In this document: positions 8,491 to 16,829 of the stretch, one piece after another
Layout of the letters: every line of letters starts with the position of its first letter
Position numbering within the stretch: the stretch's first letter is position 1
Assembly: GCA_002722255.1 (NCBI GenBank)
Contig: PBLD01000013.1
Span: forward strand, 34,213 to 69,082
Origin: Winogradskyella sp.
GTDB taxonomy: Bacteria > Bacteroidota > Bacteroidia > Flavobacteriales > Flavobacteriaceae
Direction of reading: 5' to 3'
DNA length: 34,870 nucleotides
Made by a program: the position numbers and the translations under genes
The notes under the pieces: generated by a model
What the model saw: the letters and a program-made list of their open reading frames with translations, nothing else
Databases searched by the model: none
Told to the model about the DNA's origin: nothing

Positions 8491-9705
8491 TTATGGTGGA
8501 TTTTTAAGTAAAAACAGAGAGCTAATAGCAACTAAAACAATAACTCCAGCAATTGTAAATGGATAGTAAAAATCTCCTGCAATTAACCAAGTCCCTAAAA
8601 CAGGACCTAAAATTTGACCAATACTATTTGTTGAGCTTTGTATAGATATATTTCTACCTGTATTCTCTTTTGATGTTAAGGAAACTGCTGATAATAAGTT
8701 AGGGGTTACCATTGCACCTCCAGCTGCAAAAAGAATAATTAAGCCATAGACAAAGCATTCATTTTTAAAAAAAGGAAAGGCGATTAAAGATATTCCAGCT
8801 ATTAACAACCCTAAAGCAATTTGTTTTTTCGTAGATAAGAGCTTCTCTCCATAACTTGCAAAAACAGGCTGCAAAACAGCCATTACAGAGCCACATAGCA
8901 TAAAACCAATTCCAACTTGGTTGCTGTTAAACCCCAATTCATCTTTACCGTATATTGAAAATACCGTTTCAAATAAAGTCACAACAAATTGTAGTATAAA
9001 TGACAACGATAGTAACACGATAAAATATTTACTAAACGTAAATCGCAAACTCATTTTTTTTGAAGTTTGTTTTTGAAAGTGAACAGTATTTTTTAACCAT
9101 TTCGTTACTATAAATAAGACAATCAATCCTAATATAGCAGCAAACAAGAATGGTACTGAAAATCGGTCTAAATGTAGCAGGCCTATAGAATATTTAATAT
9201 GAATGTTAGTTTGAGATAGAAATCCACCAACGACAGGGCCAAAAATAACCCCAGAACTGATGGCGACGCCAGACCAGGCCATTATTTTAGTTCTACGTTT
9301 CTCGGAAGTGATGTCGCTTAAATAAGCATTACTAACTGGAATAACTGATGATGTAAAAATGCCACCAAAGATTCGAGCGATATATAGCATTGTCAAAGAT
9401 GTAGCAAGTCCTGTTAACAACTGCATTATCACAAACCCGATGAGACCGACAATGATAATGGGCTTGCGACCGTATTTGTCTGATAGCTTTCCCCAAACCA
9501 CCACGAACAGTAATTGGAAAAGCGGATAAATACTCGTAAGTAATCCAATATGAAAGTTGATTAAGTCTCTGTCAAGATTATCTTTAAGTGCTAATCTTTC
9601 TGTATAGTAGGGAAGAGTTGGTAATAAAATACCGTAGCCCAACATTACTACAAATAAACTCAATAGGATTAAATATATCCTATTGAGTTTTTCTTTCCTA
9701 TCCAT
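8491..9705 (-). CDS. MFS drug/metal exporter (TetA-like)
   Basis: 404 aa with 12 predicted membrane helices. Motif A between helices 2 and 3 is present as GKLSDKYGRKPIII, and the helix-5 region ISSGVIFGPVVGGFL matches motif C of drug/H+ antiporters. The protein resembles the TetA/multidrug branch of the major facilitator superfamily; the substrate cannot be read from sequence. Its ATG overlaps the stop of the copper ATPase gene by one base (TAATG), so the two are probably translationally coupled. That suggests, but does not prove, a role in metal or toxic-compound efflux. It is the last gene of the 26-kb minus-strand train. Confidence 0.9.
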   Translation of the reverse strand: MDRKEKLNRIYLILLSLFVVMLGYGILLPTLPYYTERLALKDNLDRDLINFHIGLLTSIYPLFQLLFVVVWGKLSDKYGRKPIIIVGLIGFVIMQLLTGLATSLTMLYIARIFGGIFTSSVIPVSNAYLSDITSEKRRTKIMAWSGVAISSGVIFGPVVGGFLSQTNIHIKYSIGLLHLDRFSVPFLFAAILGLIVLFIVTKWLKNTVHFQKQTSKKMSLRFTFSKYFIVLLSLSFILQFVVTLFETVFSIYGKDELGFNSNQVGIGFMLCGSVMAVLQPVFASYGEKLLSTKKQIALGLLIAGISLIAFPFFKNECFVYGLIILFAAGGAMVTPNLLSAVSLTSKENTGRNISIQSSTNSIGQILGPVLGTWLIAGDFYYPFTIAGVIVLVAISSLFLLKNPP

Positions 9706-11813
9706 TATTTGCTACCTATTTTTCGCTTTAACAATTGTGCATTAATAGCCACAATAATGGTACTCAAACTCATAAATACAGCTCCAACAGCAGGCCCTAA
9801 AACAAACCCTGAAGAATACAGTACTCCAGCAGCTAACGGAATAGCCACTACATTATAGCCTGTCGCCCAAACAAGATTCTGAATCATTTTATTATAGGTT
9901 GCTTTTCCAAAAAGAATGAGGTTTGCAATATCTTTAGGATTACTGTTTACCAGAATAATATCGGCTGTTTCAGCTGCTACATCTGTGCCCGAGCCAACTG
10001 CAATACCAACATTGGCTTTGGCAAGAGCAGGGGCATCGTTGACACCATCTCCTGTCATGGCTACAAATTCATCTTTTGCTTGAAGCTCTTCAACAATTTC
10101 CACTTTTTGATGTGGTAATACTTCAGCGTAATAGCCGTCTAAACCAAGTTTTTCGCTCACAGCTTTGGCTGTTTTTTCATTATCGCCCGTTGCCATATAA
10201 ACTTTAATATCATTCTTTTTGAAGACTTTTATAGCTTCGGCAGATTCTGGTCTAATTTCGTCTGCCAGTGCTATATATCCAGCCAGTTTTCCATCAATCA
10301 AAATAAAAACAACTGTTTCGGCTGCATCACTATAGGCATCTTTAGGGATTTCTATTTTTTCATCTCTTAAATACCCTGGGCTTACTACCTTAATGTCTTT
10401 GCCTTCAACATTGGCTTCTACACCTTTACCTGTAATGGCTTTGAAATTTTCTGGGTTGGGAATGATGATATTATTTTCTTTAACTTTTTTTATTATTCCG
10501 ACAGCGATAGGATGTTCAGAGCTTTGTTCTAAGGCACTTGATAATCTTAGTAGTTCATTTTTACTATACGATTTGTTTACCGACTCGATTCTGGTAACAC
10601 CAAAATCTCCTTTGGTCAATGTTCCGGTTTTATCGAATAATAAAGCTGATATCTTTCTAGATTCTTCAAAAGCTGTTCTGTTTCTAATTAATAATCCATT
10701 TTGTGCGGATACTGCAGTCGATATCGCTACTACTAACGGAATGGCAAGACCCAAAGCATGCGGACAAGCAATAACCATAACAGTTACCATTCTTTCCAAT
10801 GCGTATACAAACGGAAATCCTAGAATCAACCAAACGGCCAACGTACCAAAACCAATGGCCAAAGCAATGTAGGTCAACCATTTTGCAGCCCTATCCGATA
10901 GGTTTTGCATTTTAGATTTGGTTTTTTGCGCTTCTTCGACCATTGTGATGACCTTGTTGAGATAGCTGTCTTTTCCTGTGTGCTCAACCTTAACTTTTAA
11001 AGTGCTATTACCATTTACAGAACCACCAATAACTTTATCATTTTCATCTTTTTTTACAGGTTTGGATTCACCAGTTAGCATGGATTCATTTAAATAACTA
11101 GAACCATCTACTATAATCCCATCAGCAGGGACTTTTTCTCCAGGTTTTACTAAAATCACATCATCTTTCAAAAGGTTTTCGAGTGAAATATCTTCAATGG
11201 TATCTCCATTTACTCTATGTGCTTCTGCTGGCATCATACTTACTAAAAGTTGCAATGCCTTTGATGCACCTAAAACGCTTTTCATTTCTATCCAGTGCCC
11301 AACAAGCATAATGGCAATTAAAGTAGCCAGTTCCCAAAAGAAGTCTACTCCTTTTAAACCAAAGACAGTAGCTGAACTATAAAAGTAAGCGACACTTATT
11401 GCCATTGAAATAAGGGTCATCATTCCTGGTGAACCTTTCTTTACTTCTGAAACGAAACCTTTAAGAAAAGGCCAGCCACCATAGAAATAGACCACGGTTG
11501 AAAGCGCAAAAAGTATATAAGGGTTACCGGGAAGCAGAAATTCATAACCAACAAATTCTTGAATCATTGGTGATAGAAATAATATAGGAATCGTTAGGAC
11601 TAATGTTACCCAAAAACGTTTTCTAAAGTCGGCTATCATCATTTTATGATGGTCGTGACCCATTTGGCCGTGTGCCGGGTTGTGGCCAGCGTGACCACCA
11701 CTTCCATGGTTCATTTTTGAGTGGTCTTCTTTTTTGTGTTTCATCTTTGAGTGGTCCATTTTTGAATGGTCCATTTCTTCGTGATTGTGATGTTGATGGT
11801 TTTCCATTATCAT
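9705..11813 (-). CDS. copB: CopB-type copper-exporting P1B ATPase
   Basis: 702 aa. The N-terminus (residues 1-57) has no CxxC domain but is very rich in His and Met, with repeats of DHSKM. Eight membrane helices are expected. Key motifs are TGES (247-250, actuator), CPH at 350-352 in the ion-conducting helix, DKTGTLT with phospho-Asp394, an SSEHP nucleotide-domain motif, ATGDN and GDGVNDAP. CPH rather than CPC, together with the His-rich N-terminus, is typical of the CopB (P1B-3) group, which exports Cu(I)/Cu(II) or silver across the inner membrane. It follows two small unrecognised genes closely and is coupled to the MFS exporter. It probably works with the copper cassette at the other end of the train. 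Confidence 0.96.
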   Translation of the reverse strand: MIMENHQHHNHEEMDHSKMDHSKMKHKKEDHSKMNHGSGGHAGHNPAHGQMGHDHHKMMIADFRKRFWVTLVLTIPILFLSPMIQEFVGYEFLLPGNPYILFALSTVVYFYGGWPFLKGFVSEVKKGSPGMMTLISMAISVAYFYSSATVFGLKGVDFFWELATLIAIMLVGHWIEMKSVLGASKALQLLVSMMPAEAHRVNGDTIEDISLENLLKDDVILVKPGEKVPADGIIVDGSSYLNESMLTGESKPVKKDENDKVIGGSVNGNSTLKVKVEHTGKDSYLNKVITMVEEAQKTKSKMQNLSDRAAKWLTYIALAIGFGTLAVWLILGFPFVYALERMVTVMVIACPHALGLAIPLVVAISTAVSAQNGLLIRNRTAFEESRKISALLFDKTGTLTKGDFGVTRIESVNKSYSKNELLRLSSALEQSSEHPIAVGIIKKVKENNIIIPNPENFKAITGKGVEANVEGKDIKVVSPGYLRDEKIEIPKDAYSDAAETVVFILIDGKLAGYIALADEIRPESAEAIKVFKKNDIKVYMATGDNEKTAKAVSEKLGLDGYYAEVLPHQKVEIVEELQAKDEFVAMTGDGVNDAPALAKANVGIAVGSGTDVAAETADIILVNSNPKDIANLILFGKATYNKMIQNLVWATGYNVVAIPLAAGVLYSSGFVLGPAVGAVFMSLSTIIVAINAQLLKRKIGSK

Positions 11814-11825
11814 ATTGTTTAAGTG

Positions 11826-12119
11826 TTATCGTAATTTTTTTCTCATTTTTTCAGAAATATTTTCAGCATATACGCCATAGGCATCTACTAAAAGACCTCT
11901 TATCCCATCTTTTGCCGAAATTGCATATAAAACGCTATTATCATCCGTACTGCTCATGCCTTCAAAGCGATAGGTCTTATCCACTTTAAAGTCTTCGGGA
12001 TGTATCTCAATTTTTAATGAAGCACATTCCAAGCATTCCGGTTTCAAGTTGAAATCATAGGTATAACCATTTGCTTGCAAGTCGTTTATGGCTTCAGAAA
12101 GGGTATCGTAATTTTTCAT
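11826..12119 (-). CDS. Small Bacteroidota protein, often labelled PRPP synthetase-related
   Basis: 97 aa, opening MKNYDTLSEAINDLQANGYTY. I recognise this as a small family common in Bacteroidota, which databases sometimes name phosphoribosylpyrophosphate synthetase although it has no PRPP loop and is far too short. A CLECA motif (two Cys) sits near residues 29-33, and the protein ends in a basic helix. No signal peptide or membrane segment is visible. It lies between an unrecognised secreted protein and copB, 6 and 12 bp away respectively. The function is unknown; the enzymatic label should not be trusted. Confidence 0.75.
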   Translation of the reverse strand: MKNYDTLSEAINDLQANGYTYDFNLKPECLECASLKIEIHPEDFKVDKTYRFEGMSSTDDNSVLYAISAKDGIRGLLVDAYGVYAENISEKMRKKLR

Positions 12120-12125
12120 TTTTTC

Positions 12126-12766
12126 TTATTTGTAATTCATTATAAAATAGCTACCATCCGCTTCTGTAAATTTTTGAAAGGTCAACAAACCATTATCGCT
12201 TAACTTTTCTACTACATCATAATCAAGTTGCTTAATACGAATACCCAATGCATAGGCCTTAATGTTGATTTTTGATTTAATCTTGTTTTGACCACCCTCC
12301 AATTTTCTGTCGTAAATCTTTATGATGGTTTTTGAACCGAAGAAATTCAGCAAGCCCGAATCAAAACTCATTTTTAGTTCAATATCCTCAAGGTTATCCA
12401 AATCGTATATTTCTTTAAAATTTATAGAGTTGGTATTGATTTCGGTTTCCTTTGAGTTTGGTTTAGCAAAGGGAAATGCCATTACCATAATACTGGCTTC
12501 ATCTGGTTTGCAACGATACGTTGTTGTGTACTTTTCTTCTGATTTCTCTTTATCATTAAACAGTTCAGTTATCACCTCAATCTGATAATACCTATCTTCT
12601 TTTATTATTTTTCCTGCTTTAAACGTTTGTTAAGCAGCATACCATCTTTATCAAAATTTTCCCTTACTATAGTTCTGCCTGAAATCTGCCCAATGAGCAT
12701 TTCAGTCTGTCCATTCATTGTTATTATGGATAGAATAAAAAACAGTATGAAGCTTTGTTTTTTCAT
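12126..12766 (-). pseudogene. Unrecognised secreted protein, apparently frameshifted
   Basis: The largest open frame here begins MITELFND at 12575 with no signal. Reading upstream on the minus strand gives an ATG at 12766, which overlaps the PRPP synthetase stop as ATGA. It encodes a signal peptide (MKKQSFILFFILSIITMNG, then Q) and continues TEMLIGQISGRTIVRENFDKDGMLLNK before going out of frame. Adding one base at the TTT at 12626-12628 (plus strand) joins it to TFKAGKIIKEDRYYQIEV and on through the long frame, for about 213 aa. The body looks beta-rich, with no motif I can name. It would be a periplasmic or outer-membrane-associated protein. Two separate genes are possible but less likely, given the continuous sequence. 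Confidence 0.65.
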
Positions 12767-13656
12767 ATATGTTGCATCAATTTCTTTACTTCTTTTGCCA
12801 GTATATCACTTAAATCTATAGCATTTGAAGGATGTGGAATGGTATTGCAAGTCACTATTTTTTCTATACCTGAATCCAATAAATCCTGATAAGCATTTCC
12901 TGAAAAAACTGCGTGGATACCAACACAAATAGGTGGTTTCATTCCTGCTTTTTTTAGATGACCGACAGTTTCAATCATGGTGCGTGCTGTAGAAATAATA
13001 TCATCAACCAAAATAGGTGTGGCATCTTTGTATTTGTCCACGTCAGGAACAGAAACTTCAACATTACGGTCACCGTGACGTACTTTTTGCAACACAGTAA
13101 ATGGTGCTCCTGCGTTTTTTGCAACCTGTGAAACCCATTGCTCACTTTCTGAATCGGGACCAATCAATACCGGGTTTTTGATATTTTTCTTTATCCATTC
13201 TGAAATTGCATCTGCTGCGTGAATTACCTTGTTGGGAATATGATATACTTCTCCCAAAGAGCTTATTCTATGCAAATGAGGGTCTACGGTGGTAATGCTA
13301 TCGGCAAATCCTGAAATCAACTTCCCAAAGAAACCAGAAGTTACACCTTCACCTTCATTAAAGATTTTGTCTTGCCGCATATAAGCAAGATACGGTGCTA
13401 CCAAACAAGTACACATCGCACCAAGCGATTTTGCAGTATGGCTTAAAAAATAGAGTGGCAATAGTTTTTCGTCTGGTTCGTGCAACGTGCAGACGAGTAC
13501 GACACATTTGTCCTTAACGTCAGACAGAATACGTGTGTATGATTCTCCATCAGGAAATTTTCGCAAGGTAGCTTTGCCTACTTCAGCATCCATTTTTGTT
13601 GCTAAAAGTTCTACCAGTTCCTCATTTCCCGGAAGACTGAATAAAATTGTTTTCAT
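12763..13656 (-). CDS. prs: Ribose-phosphate pyrophosphokinase (PRPP synthetase)
   Basis: 297 aa. It makes PRPP from ribose 5-phosphate and ATP, or runs the reverse reaction. Visible features are the N-terminal FPDGESY substrate region, the YMRQDKIFNEGEGVTS flexible loop (about 92-107), DPHLHR and the PRPP-binding loop ILVDDIISTARTM (about 216-227). It is shorter and more divergent than the housekeeping bacterial enzyme, resembling the archaeal-like class found beside phosphorylases. Its start lies 8 bp after the phosphorylase stop, and the pair is likely co-transcribed. It is probably an accessory paralogue rather than the cell's main Prs, since the latter normally lies elsewhere. Confidence 0.92.
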   Translation of the reverse strand: MKTILFSLPGNEELVELLATKMDAEVGKATLRKFPDGESYTRILSDVKDKCVVLVCTLHEPDEKLLPLYFLSHTAKSLGAMCTCLVAPYLAYMRQDKIFNEGEGVTSGFFGKLISGFADSITTVDPHLHRISSLGEVYHIPNKVIHAADAISEWIKKNIKNPVLIGPDSESEQWVSQVAKNAGAPFTVLQKVRHGDRNVEVSVPDVDKYKDATPILVDDIISTARTMIETVGHLKKAGMKPPICVGIHAVFSGNAYQDLLDSGIEKIVTCNTIPHPSNAIDLSDILAKEVKKLMQHI

Positions 13657-13664
13657 AATAGTAT

Positions 13665-15167
13665 CTAAATTATGGTTATAATATCATTGTGGTTATTTTT
13701 ATATTCCAAAGCATAATGAAGTTCGCCCTGCGATTCTGCATAAAGGGTGTACAATAGTTGGTCTTTCTCAACACTATCGTTTAAATGAACATTCAATAAA
13801 ATACCTGCAGATTTTGACTGTGGTGCACCAGAAAGTTTGGCAAGCTTTGCTATCTTTCGATTGTCAATACGTTTCAAAATCCCGGAAGTCTCCGCTCTGA
13901 TTTCTGTTTTATAAGGCGCTAAAACAGGCCGTGTAAAACGCCCTTGTGCCTTACAAATAGCAAGGAATTTTTCGTAAGCTTTACCAGATTCTAATAATTG
14001 TAAAGCGGTTTGGCGACCTGCACCTGATGCTACTTTACCAGAAAGTTCAAGAAGTTCACCAGCCAACAGCACAACACGTTCTTTTAGGTCTATGGGTGCT
14101 CTTTCTTCATTTTTCAGTACTTTTAATATGTCCATAGCTTCTAACGTTGGACCAATTCCATTACCCACGGGCTGCGAGCCGTCAGTTATTACCACTTTTA
14201 CGTTCAGACCTACAGAATTGCCTACGGTTTCCATATGGTTTTGTAATTTTTGAGCCATTTCCATACTTCGTACTTTGGCAGTTTCACCTACTGGGATATC
14301 AATGACAACATGGGTAGAACCAGCTGCAGCTTTTTTTGATAATACCGAGGCGATGAGTTGTCCTTCACTATCGATATCTAAAGCTTTTTCAATTTTAATG
14401 AGTACATCATCTGCAGGACTCAATTGAGCGGTACCACCCCAAACAAAACAACCACCTTCCTGTTTTACCACGTGTTCTATCTCATCAGCAGAAAGAGTTA
14501 CATTTGTAAGCACTTCCATGGTGTCTGCAGTACCTGCCGGGGATGTAATAGCACGGGATGATGTTTTGGGCATAGTAAGCCCATAGGCGGCAACAATTGC
14601 TACTACTAAAGGGGTGGTTCTATTTCCTGGTAATCCGCCAATACAATGCTTATCTACTACTATTTCTTTGTTCCAGTTTAGTTGTTGGCCAGAGGCAATC
14701 ATAGCTTTTGTGAGGTCGGATATTTCATTAATGTCCATTCGGTCACCTGCACAAGCCGTAATGAATGCCGAAAGGTGAATGTTGGAATAATCACCTTCTA
14801 CAATATCTGATACAATTTGGTTGTAGGCATTATAATTGAGCTTTTGATTGTAAATTTTAGCCCTGACGTAACTTAGGGACTCTATAGGTTCCAGATGCGA
14901 GACGTACAAAGTTTCATTTTCTTTAACCTTTAATTTTTTTGCTGCAGCATCTGACAGACCTATTTCATTAGGTAATAAAATTTCTGAATTTATGACGTTG
15001 AGGCTCGCTATGATGGAACGGTTTGCCATAGAAACCCTAATCCTTGTGAGTGCCTCGAATCCTTCTGAAATACAGACATGGCAATCCTCACGCATGTACA
15101 CCACATTCTCGTTTTGAGTGTAAATACCAAGGTGTTTGTATTTTAATATGTTTGAATATTGTTCCAT
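13665..15167 (-). CDS. deoA: Archaeal-type AMP/thymidine phosphorylase
   Basis: 500 aa, longer than the ~440 aa bacterial thymidine phosphorylase. It has an extra N-terminal domain (about residues 1-95) as in archaeal AMP phosphorylases. The phosphate/ribose site shows DKHCIGGLPGNRTTPLV and the SSRAITSPAGTADTMEVL segment typical of the family. The close relatives known in archaea cleave AMP, CMP and UMP with phosphate to ribose 1,5-bisphosphate plus base; some bacterial members are annotated as thymidine phosphorylase. It sits 3 bp after a beta-CASP nuclease and 8 bp before PRPP synthetase, which suggests nucleotide breakdown and recycling. Substrate choice between nucleoside and NMP cannot be settled from sequence. 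Confidence 0.9.
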   Translation of the reverse strand: MEQYSNILKYKHLGIYTQNENVVYMREDCHVCISEGFEALTRIRVSMANRSIIASLNVINSEILLPNEIGLSDAAAKKLKVKENETLYVSHLEPIESLSYVRAKIYNQKLNYNAYNQIVSDIVEGDYSNIHLSAFITACAGDRMDINEISDLTKAMIASGQQLNWNKEIVVDKHCIGGLPGNRTTPLVVAIVAAYGLTMPKTSSRAITSPAGTADTMEVLTNVTLSADEIEHVVKQEGGCFVWGGTAQLSPADDVLIKIEKALDIDSEGQLIASVLSKKAAAGSTHVVIDIPVGETAKVRSMEMAQKLQNHMETVGNSVGLNVKVVITDGSQPVGNGIGPTLEAMDILKVLKNEERAPIDLKERVVLLAGELLELSGKVASGAGRQTALQLLESGKAYEKFLAICKAQGRFTRPVLAPYKTEIRAETSGILKRIDNRKIAKLAKLSGAPQSKSAGILLNVHLNDSVEKDQLLYTLYAESQGELHYALEYKNNHNDIITII

Positions 15168-15170
15168 GGA

Positions 15171-16547
15171 TTATTCTATTTCTGTTATAGTATATAATTC
15201 CGGGATTTCGGCATCCCAATCATAGGTTTCTTTTATACCTTTTTGTAATGCTTCCGCACTTTCTTTTTCACCGTGTACGATAAAAATTCGCTTTGGTTTG
15301 TTTCGTATCTCACTCATCCAATTCATAAGTTCTTTATGGTCTGCGTGTGCAGATAGTCCCTCAATTTCAGCTACCTGCATTTTAAAAGGCACCCATTTCC
15401 CGTACACTTTTAATTCCTTGTCGCCTTCCAACAATTTCCTGCCACGTGTTCCTTCAGCTTGATAACCTACAAATAGCAAGGTGTTATTGGGGTTTTGGGC
15501 TTGGGTTTCAAGATAGTTGAGCATTCGACCTCCTGTAAGCATTCCGCTTCCTGCAATCACAATTTTTGGTTTGTTGTCGGTTCTTAATTCCATAGTTTCC
15601 CGATAACTACTTACAACCTTGAAATGCGAGCACATTTCATCACATTCATTGTCCTCTAATCTGTGCCAATCTCTTGTGCGATGGAAGAGTTCCAATACGT
15701 TAGCGCCCATTGGGCTATCCATTATCATTTGAACTTTTGGGATTTTATCTTCCTTTAGTAATCTCCAGAAAATAAGCATCATCAGTTGGGCACGTTCCAC
15801 TGAAAAGCTTGGAACAAACAGGCTACCACCTTTATTTATGGTGTCATTTACTAATTTTTCAATCTGCGGAATGGCCTCTTCTTCTTCAGGATGAAATCTT
15901 CCACCATAGGTGGATTCAATAAATAATACATCAGCCTTTGTTGGTTTTAAAGGTGGGTATAAGAGCAAATCATTAGTCCTACCGATGTCACCTGAAAAAA
16001 CAAAGTGTTTTCCGTGTATATCCAACTCAATATAAGTAGCACCAAGAATGTGTCCGTTGTACTGAAATCGTGCCTTTACATCCTTGAGAATAGGTAGCCA
16101 TTGCGAAGGTGGTATCCCTTTAAAACGAGGTACGGTTTTTTCAACATCGTTTAAGGTGTACAAAGGTTCTGCAGGACTGTGTTTGGAATACCCCTCTTTA
16201 TTGGCACGTTCAGCCTCCTGTTCTTGTATTTTTGCACTATCGTTCAGTATGATTTTAGCAATATCCAGCGTAGGATTGGTACCAAAGATGGCACCCTTGA
16301 AACCTTGTTTGACCAATCTTGGCAAATATCCCGTATGGTCCATATGACCGTGGGTAAGCAAGACTGCATCAATTTCCGAAACATCGACGGGCGGATATTC
16401 CCAGTTTTTGAGACGCAATTCCTTTAACCCTTGAAAAAGTCCGCAGTCTATGAGTATTTTTCTCTCTCCTGTATCTACTAAATATTTTGAGCCAGTTACC
16501 GTTCCCGCTGCACCCAAAAAGTGAATGTTTATTTTAGCGTTGTTCAT
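15171..16547 (-). CDS. Beta-CASP metallo-beta-lactamase RNase-like protein
   Basis: 458 aa. The metallo-beta-lactamase fold carries the zinc motif THGHMDH (His66, His68, Asp70, His71). GHILGATYIELD and the FSGDIGR Asp follow, then a beta-CASP insertion with FVPSFSVERAQ, IAGSGMLTGGRML and the late GLSAHADHKEL and IVHGEKES motifs. This is the CPSF73/YSH1-type architecture of RNA-processing nucleases. Bacterial relatives of this exact type are widespread in stress gene clusters and mostly uncharacterised. It is cytosolic, with no signal peptide. Its position just upstream of a nucleotide phosphorylase makes RNA turnover a reasonable inference, but DNA or another substrate is not excluded. Confidence 0.92.
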   Translation of the reverse strand: MNNAKINIHFLGAAGTVTGSKYLVDTGERKILIDCGLFQGLKELRLKNWEYPPVDVSEIDAVLLTHGHMDHTGYLPRLVKQGFKGAIFGTNPTLDIAKIILNDSAKIQEQEAERANKEGYSKHSPAEPLYTLNDVEKTVPRFKGIPPSQWLPILKDVKARFQYNGHILGATYIELDIHGKHFVFSGDIGRTNDLLLYPPLKPTKADVLFIESTYGGRFHPEEEEAIPQIEKLVNDTINKGGSLFVPSFSVERAQLMMLIFWRLLKEDKIPKVQMIMDSPMGANVLELFHRTRDWHRLEDNECDEMCSHFKVVSSYRETMELRTDNKPKIVIAGSGMLTGGRMLNYLETQAQNPNNTLLFVGYQAEGTRGRKLLEGDKELKVYGKWVPFKMQVAEIEGLSAHADHKELMNWMSEIRNKPKRIFIVHGEKESAEALQKGIKETYDWDAEIPELYTITEIE

Positions 16548-16562
16548 TGATATAGTCTTTAT

Positions 16563-16817
16563 TTAGTGTCCACCACAGCAGGAAGGTGTATTCCCTTTGT
16601 CTTGGGTTGATTTGTATAATTCTACTATTTCATTATATAGATTTTGCGAATCTTCTTTGATGTAAAGGGCGACTTTTTTAATGGATGTAGGTTCAAAATC
16701 AACCATATCCAATAGTATTTCCAAGGCTTCTGCAAGCAGTTTTGGGTCGTCTTCCAGAGCTTCGTAAAACGGTTCAAAATCCAAGTTGTTCTGTTGTTCT
16801 AATTCTTCAGTTTTCAT
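16563..16817 (-). CDS. Small acidic protein with CCGGH tail, unrecognised
   Basis: 84 aa, strongly acidic and predicted all-helical (EDDPKLLAEALEILLDMVDFEP...). It ends in SCCGGH, two Cys and one His that could bind a metal or persulfide. No signal or membrane segment is visible. It is packed 12 bp after the ATP-cone gene and 15 bp before the beta-CASP gene, so it is probably translated with both and may be a small partner protein. I do not recognise the family. Confidence 0.7.
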   Translation of the reverse strand: MKTEELEQQNNLDFEPFYEALEDDPKLLAEALEILLDMVDFEPTSIKKVALYIKEDSQNLYNEIVELYKSTQDKGNTPSCCGGH

Positions 16818-16829
16818 AAGTTTTATTTT

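Noticed and set aside
10393..10872. Long plus-strand open frame inside copB
   Set aside because: It is antisense to a strongly conserved ATPase domain and has no recognisable protein features.
11826..12119. Calling the 97-aa protein a second PRPP synthetase
   Set aside because: It lacks the PRPP loop and catalytic regions and is one third of the needed length; the enzyme is the separate gene at 12763-13656.
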